64,000 nt of DNA, taken from contig JAJFVE010000153.1 in NCBI GenBank assembly GCA_021371965.1, positions 1-64,000 on the forward strand, in the 5' to 3' direction. Within the stretch, counting starts at the first letter, position 1. Every line of letters begins with the position of its first letter. Under the pieces are notes generated by a model, which was given only the letters and a program-made list of their open reading frames with translations, did no database searches and was not told the DNA's origin. The position numbers and the translations under genes were made by a program. Below, piece by piece: positions 1 to 7,479 of this stretch. The DNA comes from Planctomycetaceae bacterium (lineage in GTDB: Bacteria; Planctomycetota; Phycisphaerae; SM23-33).

Positions 1-880
1 TCATCGCGGCCGCCCCGGCGGCGGCGCAGAGCGGGTTGCCGCCCATGGTGCAGCCGTGCTTGCCCGGGCCCAGCACGTCGGCCCACTTGGGCGCCGCCAC
101 GCATGCGGCCACCGGGGCGCCGCCGCCGATGGCCTTGGCCAGCGTCATCACATCCGGCGTGATGCCATAATGCTGATGGGCGAACCACCGCCCCGTCCGC
201 GCGGGGGCGGTCCAGACTTCGTCCACGACCAGCAGAATCTTGTGCTTGTTGCAGATCTTCCGCACGCCCTGCATGTAGGCCTTGGTCGGCACGTTCATCC
301 CGCCCTCGCCCTGGATGGGCTCGATGAACACGCCGGCCGTCTCGGCGTCGATGGCCGCCTCGAGGGCCGCCAGGTCGCCGAAGTTGACCTTCACGTTGCC
401 CGCCAGCATCGGCTCGAAGCCCTTCTGCTTGTCGGCCGGCGTCAGCGACAGCGCGCCCATCGTGCGGCCGTGGAAGCAGTTGTTGAAGCTGATGATCTTG
501 TACCGCCCCTCGCCGGCCGCCAGGCGCACGAGCTTGAGGGCGGCCTCGTTGGCCTCGGCGCCGCTGTGGCAGAAGAAGACCTTGCCGCCGAATCCGTGCT
601 CGACGATCCGCCGGGCCAGGTCGACCTGCGGCTCATTGGTGAAGAAGTTGCCGTGGCTCATGAGCGTGGCGGCCTGCTTGACGACGGCCTTGACGATCGC
701 CGGATGGCAATGCCCCGCCACCCCGCCGGCGCCGAAGCCGGGGAAGAAATCGATGTACTCATTCCCGTCGGCGTCCCACAGGCGCGCCCCCTGTCCCTTA
801 ACCACGCCCAGCATCGCCGGGCCGTAGTTGCCCATCAAGTACTTCGCCGTCGCCGCCAGTAAGTCCGCTTGTTTGCCCAC
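1..880 (-). CDS. argD: Class-III (acetylornithine-type) aminotransferase, C-terminus cut by window edge
   Basis: This is a PLP-dependent transaminase of the acetylornithine/ornithine family, which moves an amino group between an omega-amino substrate and 2-oxoglutarate. The 293 residues present begin at a GTG with a GGAG ribosome site about 8 nt upstream. Family marks visible are HSGAEANEAA (residues 105-114), FIEPIQGEGG (185-194), the VVDEV cofactor aspartate motif (218-222) and the PLP lysine in TLAKAIGGG (K249). About 100 C-terminal residues lie outside the window. The variant WTAPARTG after DEV replaces the usual QTGxGRTG, so the exact substrate (acetylornithine, GABA or another omega-amino acid) is less certain than the fold. 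Confidence 0.85.
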   Translation of the reverse strand, partial: MGKQADLLAATAKYLMGNYGPAMLGVVKGQGARLWDADGNEYIDFFPGFGAGGVAGHCHPAIVKAVVKQAATLMSHGNFFTNEPQVDLARRIVEHGFGGKVFFCHSGAEANEAALKLVRLAAGEGRYKIISFNNCFHGRTMGALSLTPADKQKGFEPMLAGNVKVNFGDLAALEAAIDAETAGVFIEPIQGEGGMNVPTKAYMQGVRKICNKHKILLVVDEVWTAPARTGRWFAHQHYGITPDVMTLAKAIGGGAPVAACVAAPKWADVLGPGKHGCTMGGNPLCAAAGAAAM

Positions 881-970
881 GAGTGCTTCTCCACAAAGAG
901 TCCGCAAAAAATCAAAGCGCACAACGTAAGACTTCGATGCCCCAAGGTCAAGGGCGGGATGCGAGATGTG

Positions 971-1116
971 GTAATGCCTCAGTTATCGGTCGTGTCGTCC
1001 CCTGGCGACGCGTGGCGAGGCCGTCTCGGCCTCACTCGGCGGCCGCCGCAGGCGAGACACCTGCGGTACTCGTCCCCAAGGGACGACACGCGTATCCCCC
1101 GTAACTGAGGCATTAC
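971..1116. repeat. MITE-like inverted-repeat element
   Basis: A 146-bp intergenic element is bounded by perfect 15-bp inverted ends, GTAATGCCTCAGTTA at 971-985 and its complement at 1102-1116. Further in, GTGTCGTCCC-type arms (about 992-1000 and 1081-1089) also pair. The interior holds two smaller hairpins, GAGGCCGTCTCGGCCTC and CCGCAGG/CCTGCGG. There is no coding capacity and no convincing target-site duplication. A 15-nt string at 1074-1088 (CCCCAAGGGACGACA) recurs in antisense inside hypF at 21806-21820. Confidence 0.7.
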
Positions 1117-1125
1117 GGGAAGCGA

Positions 1126-1330
1126 TCAACCGCAGAGGTCTTGGATCTTCGCCCCTGGATTAGCCTCTTGCTGATTCAGCCAGGCCCCGTACACGATCAA
1201 GTCGATACGCCCGTCCACCAGCGGCAAGTCGCGGCGGATATGCGCGGATCGTCTGCGCCGCGACCTTCAGCAGCTTTGCCGCGGCTGTGACCGACAACGA
1301 CCGGATGTCCAGATCGCGAGTCACAGGCAC
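1126..1330 (-). pseudogene. Frameshifted small helix-turn-helix protein remnant
   Basis: Read from a GTG at 1328-1330 the strand encodes RDLDIRSLSVTAAAKLLKV followed by AAQTIRA, an HTH-like start, and then runs out of frame. In the next frame the continuation is RRDLPLVDGRIDLIVYGAWL and then NQQEANPGAKIQDLCG with a stop at 1126-1128. The total length is 3n+1, so one extra base near 1243-1245 (in the ATCCGCG run) explains the break. The layout resembles excisionase or terminase-small-subunit-like DNA-binding proteins of mobile elements, but no family is assigned. A sequencing error cannot be excluded. Confidence 0.45.
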
Positions 1331-1411
1331 CGCAGGCCTCCTTTGCTCTGTTCAGTCGGCAACTGCTCTGTTAGCATCCACGGCATCCAAAAGACATTAG
1401 CGGGTAACGGA

Positions 1412-1828
1412 ATGGCTAATCGTCCACGAACACCGCTGCGAGAGGTGCTGTTTATCATTGCATTCAGCCCTTTCGCACTGTTCTTCGGGTTCCATGTACC
1501 GCTGCTCGCAAACGCAGCCTGGACCAAGTTGCGCATTCCATACTTTGTGGCGATGCCTCTGCTTTTTGGGATCGAAATGGCGGCAGTTGATTTCCTGCTG
1601 CTGCCGCCGAAGCATCGCACCATTGCCCTTGCTGCACATGGAGCGCTGCTGCTATTGACCGCTGCGGGATCTGTGGTGTGCGGCCTAATAACTAAAGGTC
1701 GCAAGCGGTTGATGGAGGAGCCTGGTAACCTTGAGGGCTTCGTTCCTGCACATATCCTGTTCATCCTGATTTGCCTCCTAGTGCCATTCCTGATTCGCGC
1801 ATGGGCAAAAGCTCATGGTTCTCATTGA
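1412..1828 (+). CDS. Hypothetical four-helix membrane protein
   Basis: This 138-residue protein is of unknown function. It has four hydrophobic segments: residues about 11-32, 43-65, 72-95 and 113-134. Short charged loops join them and it ends in AKAHGSH. The start MANRPRTPLRE is chosen because upstream in-frame residues are not membrane-like. It stands alone between the minus-strand HTH remnant and the glycoside hydrolase. Its base composition is visibly less GC-rich than its neighbours, which together with the adjacent remnant and MITE-like element hints at a small acquired segment. No catalytic motif is visible. Confidence 0.5.
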   Translation: MANRPRTPLREVLFIIAFSPFALFFGFHVPLLANAAWTKLRIPYFVAMPLLFGIEMAAVDFLLLPPKHRTIALAAHGALLLLTAAGSVVCGLITKGRKRLMEEPGNLEGFVPAHILFILICLLVPFLIRAWAKAHGSH

Positions 1829-1970
1829 TGCACCCGAGATGCTTTGCCCTTCCATGCGCGATGCGGGGGAGTTCCGGGGACGCCTTACTTAACTTGGAGA
1901 GAATATTGACGAATTAACATCTCAAGCGCAACGCAGAGGTTTCGTGGAACACTTCGCGCCTGTCGTTTCT

Positions 1971-3389
1971 TTACCGGATGACAATCACCGCCCAGTTTTT
2001 AATCTCGGGAAGCAAGACAGAAGCGTTTCGTCCTCGATACTCGATCGGCAACGATCGCTCCGCGGCGTTACAGGGCAACATCCTGATCTCGCTCTGCCGG
2101 CGGACCAGCAAGGCCGGCAGCGTGATTCGGACGTTCACTTGCCGGATCGACCGCCGCGTCTTGCGGTTGTATCGCAGGTTAATCACGTGCAGGACGGTCT
2201 TACCGGTCCTGGGATTGCGGCGCAGCGTCACGTGGACCTGCGGCGGGGCCTTGACGGCCGCGGCTGAGATTTCCTCCAGGCCGTCGAAACAGTCGGCGTT
2301 GTGGCGGATGAAACGATAGACGGGGGCGAACTCCTTCACCGGCGCGGCGTACCAGTGCGTGCCGATCTTCTTGTCGAAGCACCACTGCCGCGTGGGGTGC
2401 GGGCACATGAACCGCTGACCGTGCGCGTAGGCCACGGCGATCCAGACGCGCACCAGGTCGTACGTGCGATGCGTCTTGACGAACGTCCAGTCCCAGCCCA
2501 TCCCCGTGGCCGCCATCGGCACGCCGCGCGATGTGGCCAGATCGTATCCTTTGACGGCCTTAAGCGCGCCCCGCGCACCCAGCTGCGGGTGCTGGCCCAG
2601 TTCGGCAATCACGTGCGTGATGCTGCCCAGCACCACGTCCTGCCAGGGATAGTCCAGGCACGCGTTGGCCGAGAGCAGGGTCTTGTGCCCTGCCGATTTG
2701 GCGGCAGCGCGGCCGAGTTGCCGCACGTGGGCGGCTGCGGCCTCGAAGTGGAATTGCCAGAACAGCTTGTTCAGCGGAACGCGCTTGTGGATCTTGATGT
2801 ACTGCTTTCGCGTGCGGGCGTATCGCTTGACGATGTTCCGATAATCGAACGTGCCCAGGTCTGCCCGCTTCACCCGGACTGATCGCAGGTCCGCATTCGT
2901 CGCGTGCTTTCTGAGAAACTTGCGGAAGCCGGCCATGCAGTGGTCGCAGAAGCCTCCGCCGTGATAGACGGACCCGCCCGTGCCGCTGTGGTCGTCGACG
3001 TGGAGGCTGTCGGCCCCGCCGGCCATGGTGTCGGTAACGCGCTGGCGGCAGAGCTTGCGGAACACCGGATGATTCGTACAGCCGAAGAAGGACTTCTGAT
3101 CCTTATAGGTGTGGTCAAACAGCCACGGCGGCATGACGGGCTCGCCCAGGAAATCTCGGGCCACCGCCTCGCGCAGGTCGGGGCGATTGTAGAGCAGCTC
3201 GGCCCCGGCCGTCAGGCACCACATGCTGCCCGAGCACTGCACACCCAGTTTGTGATGGCGGCGGACTTCCCTCTTGGTGCTGGCCCCGCCCCAGCCGGTG
3301 AAGGTCGCGCCGTAGGCGCGATAGGCCTCGTCGTCGGCGCCGTACATGAAGACCACGTCGGAGTGCTTGAGAACAAGTTGGCGTGTCAT
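1971..3389 (-). CDS. Putative glycoside hydrolase (GHL6 / beta-galactosidase-like TIM barrel)
   Basis: A 472-residue protein probably acts on a carbohydrate, although the substrate cannot be told. The central segment reads HVDDHSGTGGSVYHGGGFCD and then HCMAGFRKFLRKH. A histidine/aspartate cluster followed by a CxxC-type pair and FRKFL is typical of hypothetical glycosyl hydrolase 6 and GH42-like proteins. The last ~80 residues form a beta-rich tail of the kind that follows such barrels. The start MTRQLVLKHSD has GGAG about 9 nt upstream; a 54-residue upstream extension is Arg/Ser-rich and unlikely. No signal peptide is evident at this start. It is monocistronic and divergent from the sigma-factor operon. 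Confidence 0.5.
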   Translation of the reverse strand: MTRQLVLKHSDVVFMYGADDEAYRAYGATFTGWGGASTKREVRRHHKLGVQCSGSMWCLTAGAELLYNRPDLREAVARDFLGEPVMPPWLFDHTYKDQKSFFGCTNHPVFRKLCRQRVTDTMAGGADSLHVDDHSGTGGSVYHGGGFCDHCMAGFRKFLRKHATNADLRSVRVKRADLGTFDYRNIVKRYARTRKQYIKIHKRVPLNKLFWQFHFEAAAAHVRQLGRAAAKSAGHKTLLSANACLDYPWQDVVLGSITHVIAELGQHPQLGARGALKAVKGYDLATSRGVPMAATGMGWDWTFVKTHRTYDLVRVWIAVAYAHGQRFMCPHPTRQWCFDKKIGTHWYAAPVKEFAPVYRFIRHNADCFDGLEEISAAAVKAPPQVHVTLRRNPRTGKTVLHVINLRYNRKTRRSIRQVNVRITLPALLVRRQSEIRMLPCNAAERSLPIEYRGRNASVLLPEIKNWAVIVIR

Positions 3390-3512
3390 CGGCAACGTCT
3401 CCAGATTGCAGCGGATCGAAAAACGTGAGGATGTTGTTAACGGTCGAGTCTGCTCGGCGTGGTTCTTCCACGCCCACGCGCGGAGCATCCGGCTCCGCCA
3501 GAGGCTACGCCG

Positions 3513-3533
3513 GACAAGAGCTCCGCCGCTAAC
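3513..3533 (-). repeat. Dispersed GTTAGCGG repeat, copy A
   Basis: The minus strand reads GTTAGCGGCGGAGCTCTTGT. Close relatives occur at 29937-29983, 47618-47639, 47667-47710 and 63641-63661. This copy lies between the glycoside hydrolase and the ECF sigma gene. Confidence 0.6.
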
Positions 3534-3550
3534 GATACCGAAAAAAGTCA

Positions 3551-3576
3551 AACCGGGGGAAGAAATCGGATACGTT
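3551..3576 (+). promoter_or_regulatory. Possible ECF-type autoregulated promoter
   Basis: AACC at 3551-3554 and CGTT at 3573-3576 are spaced 18 bp apart, about 10 bp before the sigma-factor start. The AAC / CGT pairing is the usual shape of ECF-sigma promoters. This is a weak motif call with no second copy seen in the window. Confidence 0.25.
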
Positions 3577-3586
3577 AAGCAACTAT

Positions 3587-4162
3587 ATGGGCGGCCATGA
3601 AGATTGGCACATTACGGAGAATGGTCTGGCACAGCCGACGGACTTGGAGTTAGTCCGCAAGGCTCGCCGTGGCGACATGGCGGCCTTTCATGGACTGGTG
3701 GCCCGCCACGGGCTTTATTTGTACCGCCTGGCGGTGCGGTTGCTTGGCAACGCCTCCGACGCCGAGGACGCGGTTCAGGAGACGCTGGCCGGGGCGCACC
3801 GCGGGCTGAAGTCGTTCGGCGAGCGTTCGTCGGTGAAGACCTGGCTGACGCGGATCCTGGTTCGCCAGTCCGCGCGGCAGCTTCAGCGGCGCACGCGGCG
3901 GGCGGTCGTGCCGTTGCAGCACGCCCAGGCCGCCCCGCTGGCGGATTCGGCCTCCGAGGGGTCCGACGTGCGGATGGACGTGCAGGCGGCCATCGAGGCC
4001 CTCGGCGGCGACCATCGCACGGTAATCGTGCTGCGGGAGCTGGAGGGTCTGTCGTACGAGGAAATTTCGCAGGTGCTGGAGATCCCGCCGGGAACGGTCG
4101 AGTCGCGATTGTTCCGCGCCAGGCGGCAGTTGCAGGACCTGCTCCGGGAATACATGGACTGA
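3587..4162 (+). CDS. RNA polymerase sigma factor, ECF subfamily
   Basis: This alternative sigma factor of 191 residues redirects RNA polymerase to a specific regulon. Region 2 spans roughly residues 21-80 (LVRKARRGDMAAFHGLVARH and the DAEDAVQETLAGAHRGL block). Region 4 spans about 135-188, with the HTH in LSYEEISQVLEIPPGTVESR. It is followed after 20 bp by a zinc anti-sigma factor, the standard pairing for an extracytoplasmic signal switch. The ATG has a poor ribosome site, but no better in-frame start precedes region 2. It heads a continuous plus-strand run into the type II secretion genes, so that system may be part of its regulon (inference). Confidence 0.9.
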   Translation: MGGHEDWHITENGLAQPTDLELVRKARRGDMAAFHGLVARHGLYLYRLAVRLLGNASDAEDAVQETLAGAHRGLKSFGERSSVKTWLTRILVRQSARQLQRRTRRAVVPLQHAQAAPLADSASEGSDVRMDVQAAIEALGGDHRTVIVLRELEGLSYEEISQVLEIPPGTVESRLFRARRQLQDLLREYMD

Positions 4163-4182
4163 TGCTGAACTCGAGGTGAAGC

Positions 4183-4629
4183 ATGAACGACTGCAGCAAG
4201 ACTCCAAACGTCAGCGCCTACCACGACGGCGAATTGACGCCGCAGGCGCAAGCCGACTTTGAATCGCACCTGGCGGCATGCGAATCCTGCAGCCGGCAGC
4301 TCGATCGGCTGCGGCAGCTCACGGCACTGCTGCGGAGGGTTGAGGCGCCCGCTGCCGATGGGCAATTGCTCGATCGCCTGCACGTCCACGCCGACACGCT
4401 GCCTCGGGTCGGCGCCGTCCGGCGCCTGGCCCAGACACTGGCGGCAGTGGCCGCGGGCATCGTCGTCGTCTGCGCCGTCGCCCTGACGCAGGGCAGCCCG
4501 GCGCCCGCCGAAGCCGCACCCGCCTGGGAGTCCGAGGCCTTGACCCCTCCCTCGCCCGAGACGGCACAGGTGACGTCGGAGGCGGCGATGGCCGGATGGG
4601 TTCTTCAGGATCTGGCCGGAAAGGACTGA
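4183..4629 (+). CDS. Zinc-binding membrane anti-sigma factor
   Basis: A 148-residue protein is predicted to hold the upstream ECF sigma factor inactive until a cell-envelope signal arrives. The N-terminal domain carries the ZAS signature: YHDGELT, then H29-x3-C33-x2-C36 (HLAACESC). One membrane helix lies at about residues 80-104 (LAAVAAGIVVVCAVAL), followed by a short Pro/Glu/Thr-rich outer tail. It starts with GAGG about 7 nt upstream and lies between the sigma gene and a Spy-like periplasmic protein, which could be the sensory partner. Confidence 0.85.
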   Translation: MNDCSKTPNVSAYHDGELTPQAQADFESHLAACESCSRQLDRLRQLTALLRRVEAPAADGQLLDRLHVHADTLPRVGAVRRLAQTLAAVAAGIVVVCAVALTQGSPAPAEAAPAWESEALTPPSPETAQVTSEAAMAGWVLQDLAGKD

Positions 4630-4630
4630 C

Positions 4631-5173
4631 ATGAGCAAGATCAAGCTGATCCTGATCGCGGCGTACCTGCTGGCCATCGCGGCCGGCGTGCTGGTGGGGA
4701 TGAACATCGCGCAAGACAAGCCGCGGCACCGTTCGGAACTGACCAGCCGGCTCAACCTGACGCCCGCCCAGCGGGAACAGATGCGCAAGATCTGGTCGGA
4801 CCCGCGCCTCCGGGGCGACCCGCGCCGCGGCCCGGGGCGCGGCGACCTGGCCCGCAATCGCGATGAGGCGGTCATGGCCCTGCTGACGCCCCAGCAGCGG
4901 CAAGCCTACGACGCCATCCAGAAGGACTACGCCGCGCAAATCGAGAAGCAGTCGCTCGCGCGGCGGCAGGCGTTCGACAAGGCCGTCGAGGAAACCAAGA
5001 AGATCCTCACTCCCGAGCAGGCGGCCACCTACGAGGAAATGATGCGCCAGCGCGACCCGCGTCAGCGGCGCGGCGGAGGCGGCGAACGCTTCCGCGACCA
5101 CCGGCACACCAGCGCTTCCAAACCGGCCTCGGCGGCCACGCAAACTCAAAGCGCTGCTCAGAGCGAGCAGTGA
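4631..5173 (+). CDS. Spy/CpxP-like periplasmic stress or metal-sensor protein
   Basis: This 180-residue exported protein has a membrane anchor or signal at residues 5-23 (LILIAAYLLAIAAGVLVG). It contains three LTPxQ-type helices, LNLTPAQREQMRKIW, LLTPQQRQAYDAI and ILTPEQAATYEEMM. Repeated LTxxQ helices typify the Spy/CpxP/CnrX group, which bind misfolded protein or metal and control envelope-stress sigma factors. The C-terminus is disordered and rich in Arg, then Ser/Ala/Gln/Thr. It begins 1 bp after the anti-sigma stop, so the two are probably co-translated and may act as one sensor unit. Confidence 0.65.
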   Translation: MSKIKLILIAAYLLAIAAGVLVGMNIAQDKPRHRSELTSRLNLTPAQREQMRKIWSDPRLRGDPRRGPGRGDLARNRDEAVMALLTPQQRQAYDAIQKDYAAQIEKQSLARRQAFDKAVEETKKILTPEQAATYEEMMRQRDPRQRRGGGGERFRDHRHTSASKPASAATQTQSAAQSEQ

Positions 5174-5209
5174 GTTTTCTATCACGGCCCTCAGTAAAGG
5201 AGCATGAGC

Positions 5210-5731
5210 ATGACGCCGCGAAAGGGATTGTTGATCTTGTCATTGGGCGCGGTTGCGGCATTGGGATTTTTCGCGCAGGTGATGTCTCAGGACAGCCGCC
5301 CGGCCGATGACGGGCGCGCCCGGATGGATCGGTTCCGCCAGCAGATGACCGACCGGCTGAAGCAGTCGCTGGGCATCGCCAATGACGAGGAGTGGAAGGC
5401 CCTTCAGCCCAAGCTCGAAAAAGTGATGACGCTGCGCGGCCAGGCCATGGGGTTCGGCGGCGGTCGCAACCGCGGCAATCGCAACCGCGACAATAACGCC
5501 GGCGAAAATGCCCAGCAGCCCCAGAGCGACGTGGCCAAGGCCTCGGCTGAACTGCAGAAGGTTCTGCAGAATAAGGACGCCAAGCCGCAGGAGATCAAGA
5601 CCGCGCTGGACGCCCTGCGCACCGCCCGCGCCAAAGCCCGCGAGGAGCTGGTCAAGGCCCAGAAGGAACTGCAGGAAGTCCTGACGCTGCGCCAGGAAGC
5701 GCAGCTCGTGAGCATGGGAATGCTCGAGTAA
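5210..5731 (+). CDS. Hypothetical secreted coiled-coil protein
   Basis: A protein of about 173 residues with no recognised family. A signal peptide covers the first ~25 residues (GLLILSLGAVAALGFFAQVM), then comes a Gly/Arg/Asn-rich low-complexity stretch (GGGRNRGNRNRDNN) and a long helical, probably coiled-coil, C-terminal half rich in Lys/Glu/Ala. AAAGGAG lies 7 nt before the ATG at 5210; the ATG six bases earlier is only 1 nt from that site and is less likely. It sits between the Spy-like gene and gspE (2-bp gap to gspE), so it may be a periplasmic partner of the stress module or the secretion system. Confidence 0.6.
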   Translation: MTPRKGLLILSLGAVAALGFFAQVMSQDSRPADDGRARMDRFRQQMTDRLKQSLGIANDEEWKALQPKLEKVMTLRGQAMGFGGGRNRGNRNRDNNAGENAQQPQSDVAKASAELQKVLQNKDAKPQEIKTALDALRTARAKAREELVKAQKELQEVLTLRQEAQLVSMGMLE

Positions 5732-5733
5732 GC

Positions 5734-7479
5734 ATGAATGACCTGTTGACCAAGATGACGCAGCGAGGCCTGATCGACGATCAGGCCTCGCAGGCGGCGG
5801 AGAAGCTCATCGCCCAGGGCTGCTGGCCCGACGAGGCGCTGTTGCGGTGCGGCGCCGACGAGCAGGTGGTCCTGCGCGCCCTGGCCGACGAGTTCGCCAT
5901 GGAACTGGTGGACCTGGAACGCCAACCGCCGTCGAAGGAGTTTCTGGCCGAGTTTCCCGCCCGCATCCTGATGACGCACGGCCTGCTGCCCGTCGAGCAG
6001 CGTGACGGCGAGGTGCTGGTGGCCTGCGCGAAGGTCTTCGATTCGGCGGGCCTGGACGAGCTGCGTCTGGCCTGCGGGCGCCCCGTGCGGGGCGCCTTGG
6101 CCAGCGCCTCGGAGATCAACCGCTGCCTCAAGGGCCTGCTGGGCGTCGGGGCCGACACGCTGGCCTCGCTGGTCAACGAGTCGCAGGACGCCGGCGTCCA
6201 GGTCGTCGACTCCGGCGACGAGGACGACGTCGACCTCTCCGAGGCCGCCGAGGACGCCTCGATCATCACCTTCGTCAACCAGGTGCTGGCCGAGGCCATC
6301 GAGCGCCGGGCGACGGACGTGCACTTCGAGCCCTTCGAGCACGCCCTGCGCGTGCGCTACCGCGTCGACGGCATGCTGCAGGAGGCGAACATCCCGCCCG
6401 AGGTGCGGCAGTTCCAACCGGCCATCGTCTCGCGCCTGAAGATCCTCAGCCACCTCGACATCGCCGAAAAGCGCCTGCCCCAGGACGGGCGCATCAAGCT
6501 CAAGGTCGCCGCCCGCGAGGTCGACGTGCGCGTCTCGGTCATCCCCATGCTCCACGGCGAGGCCGTCGTGCTCCGCCTGCTCGACCGCGGCGCCACGCTG
6601 CTGGGCCTGGAGCACCTGGGCATGGACGGCCGCGACAAGAGCGAGATGGAACGCATCCTGGAACTGCCGCACGGGATCGTGCTGGTGACCGGGCCCACCG
6701 GCAGCGGCAAGACGACGACGCTCTACGCCGGACTGTCGCGCATCAACGACGTCCAGCGCAAGATCATCACCATCGAAGACCCCATCGAGTATCACCTGCA
6801 CGGGATCAACCAGATCCAGGTCGCCAGTAAGGCCGGGCTGACGTTCGCCCGCGGGCTGCGGTCGATCCTTCGCCACGACCCGGACGTCGTCCTCATCGGC
6901 GAAATCCGCGACAACGAAACTGCCGAGATCGCCGTGCAGGCCTCGCTCACCGGGCACCTGGTCTTCTCGACGCTGCACACCAACGACGCCCCCGGGGCCG
7001 TCACGCGCCTCGTCGATATGGGCATCGAACCGTACCTGGTGGCCTCGTCGCTGGAGATGGTGCTGGCCCAGCGACTGGTGCGACTGATCTGCCCGCAGTG
7101 CCGCCAGGAAACCCCCGCCCCCGACGCCAAGGTGCTGCGCGAGGCCTTCGGCGACGACAAGGCCGGCGTGTTCTACCACGGCGCGGGCTGCCGGCACTGC
7201 CGCGGCACGGGCTATCGCGGGCGAACGGGCATCTTCGAGCTCATGCCCGTGACCGAGTGCATCCGCTCGATGATCCTCGATCGCGCCTCGGCCGGCGACA
7301 TCCGCAAGGAGGCCGCGCGGCTGGGCATGCGCAGCCTTCGCCAAGACGGCTGGCGACTGGTGCGCAGCGGTCGCACGACACCCGAGGAAGTGCTCCGGGC
7401 CACCAAGGACGAAGGCTTCGGCGGCAACGGCAATGGTAACGGCAACGGACATGCCTCACCGGGCGAGGTCAAGCCCTGA
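5734..7479 (+). CDS. gspE: Type II secretion ATPase GspE
   Basis: This 581-residue cytoplasmic hexameric ATPase powers pseudopilus assembly. The N-terminal ~150 residues form an MshEN/GspE-N domain that docks on the inner-membrane platform. The catalytic part has Walker A TGPTGSGKTTTLY (about 319-331), the Asp box and Walker B region ending DVVLIGEIRD, and the His box STLHTNDA. A tetracysteine zinc motif (CPQC at about 453 and CRHC at about 488) is characteristic of GspE/PilB. The C-terminus is a Gly/Asn/His-rich tail. Its stop overlaps the gspF start (TGATG). Confidence 0.95.
   Translation: MNDLLTKMTQRGLIDDQASQAAEKLIAQGCWPDEALLRCGADEQVVLRALADEFAMELVDLERQPPSKEFLAEFPARILMTHGLLPVEQRDGEVLVACAKVFDSAGLDELRLACGRPVRGALASASEINRCLKGLLGVGADTLASLVNESQDAGVQVVDSGDEDDVDLSEAAEDASIITFVNQVLAEAIERRATDVHFEPFEHALRVRYRVDGMLQEANIPPEVRQFQPAIVSRLKILSHLDIAEKRLPQDGRIKLKVAAREVDVRVSVIPMLHGEAVVLRLLDRGATLLGLEHLGMDGRDKSEMERILELPHGIVLVTGPTGSGKTTTLYAGLSRINDVQRKIITIEDPIEYHLHGINQIQVASKAGLTFARGLRSILRHDPDVVLIGEIRDNETAEIAVQASLTGHLVFSTLHTNDAPGAVTRLVDMGIEPYLVASSLEMVLAQRLVRLICPQCRQETPAPDAKVLREAFGDDKAGVFYHGAGCRHCRGTGYRGRTGIFELMPVTECIRSMILDRASAGDIRKEAARLGMRSLRQDGWRLVRSGRTTPEEVLRATKDEGFGGNGNGNGNGHASPGEVKP

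Noticed and set aside
3390..3551. N-terminal extension of the glycoside hydrolase
   Set aside because: Arg/Ser/Leu-rich and no ribosome site; the internal ATG at 3389 has GGAG at good spacing.
5404..7452. 682-codon open frame antisense to gspE
   Set aside because: It is His/Gln/Arg/Val-rich with no domain, and arises from high GC at codon positions of gspE. gspE is unmistakable.
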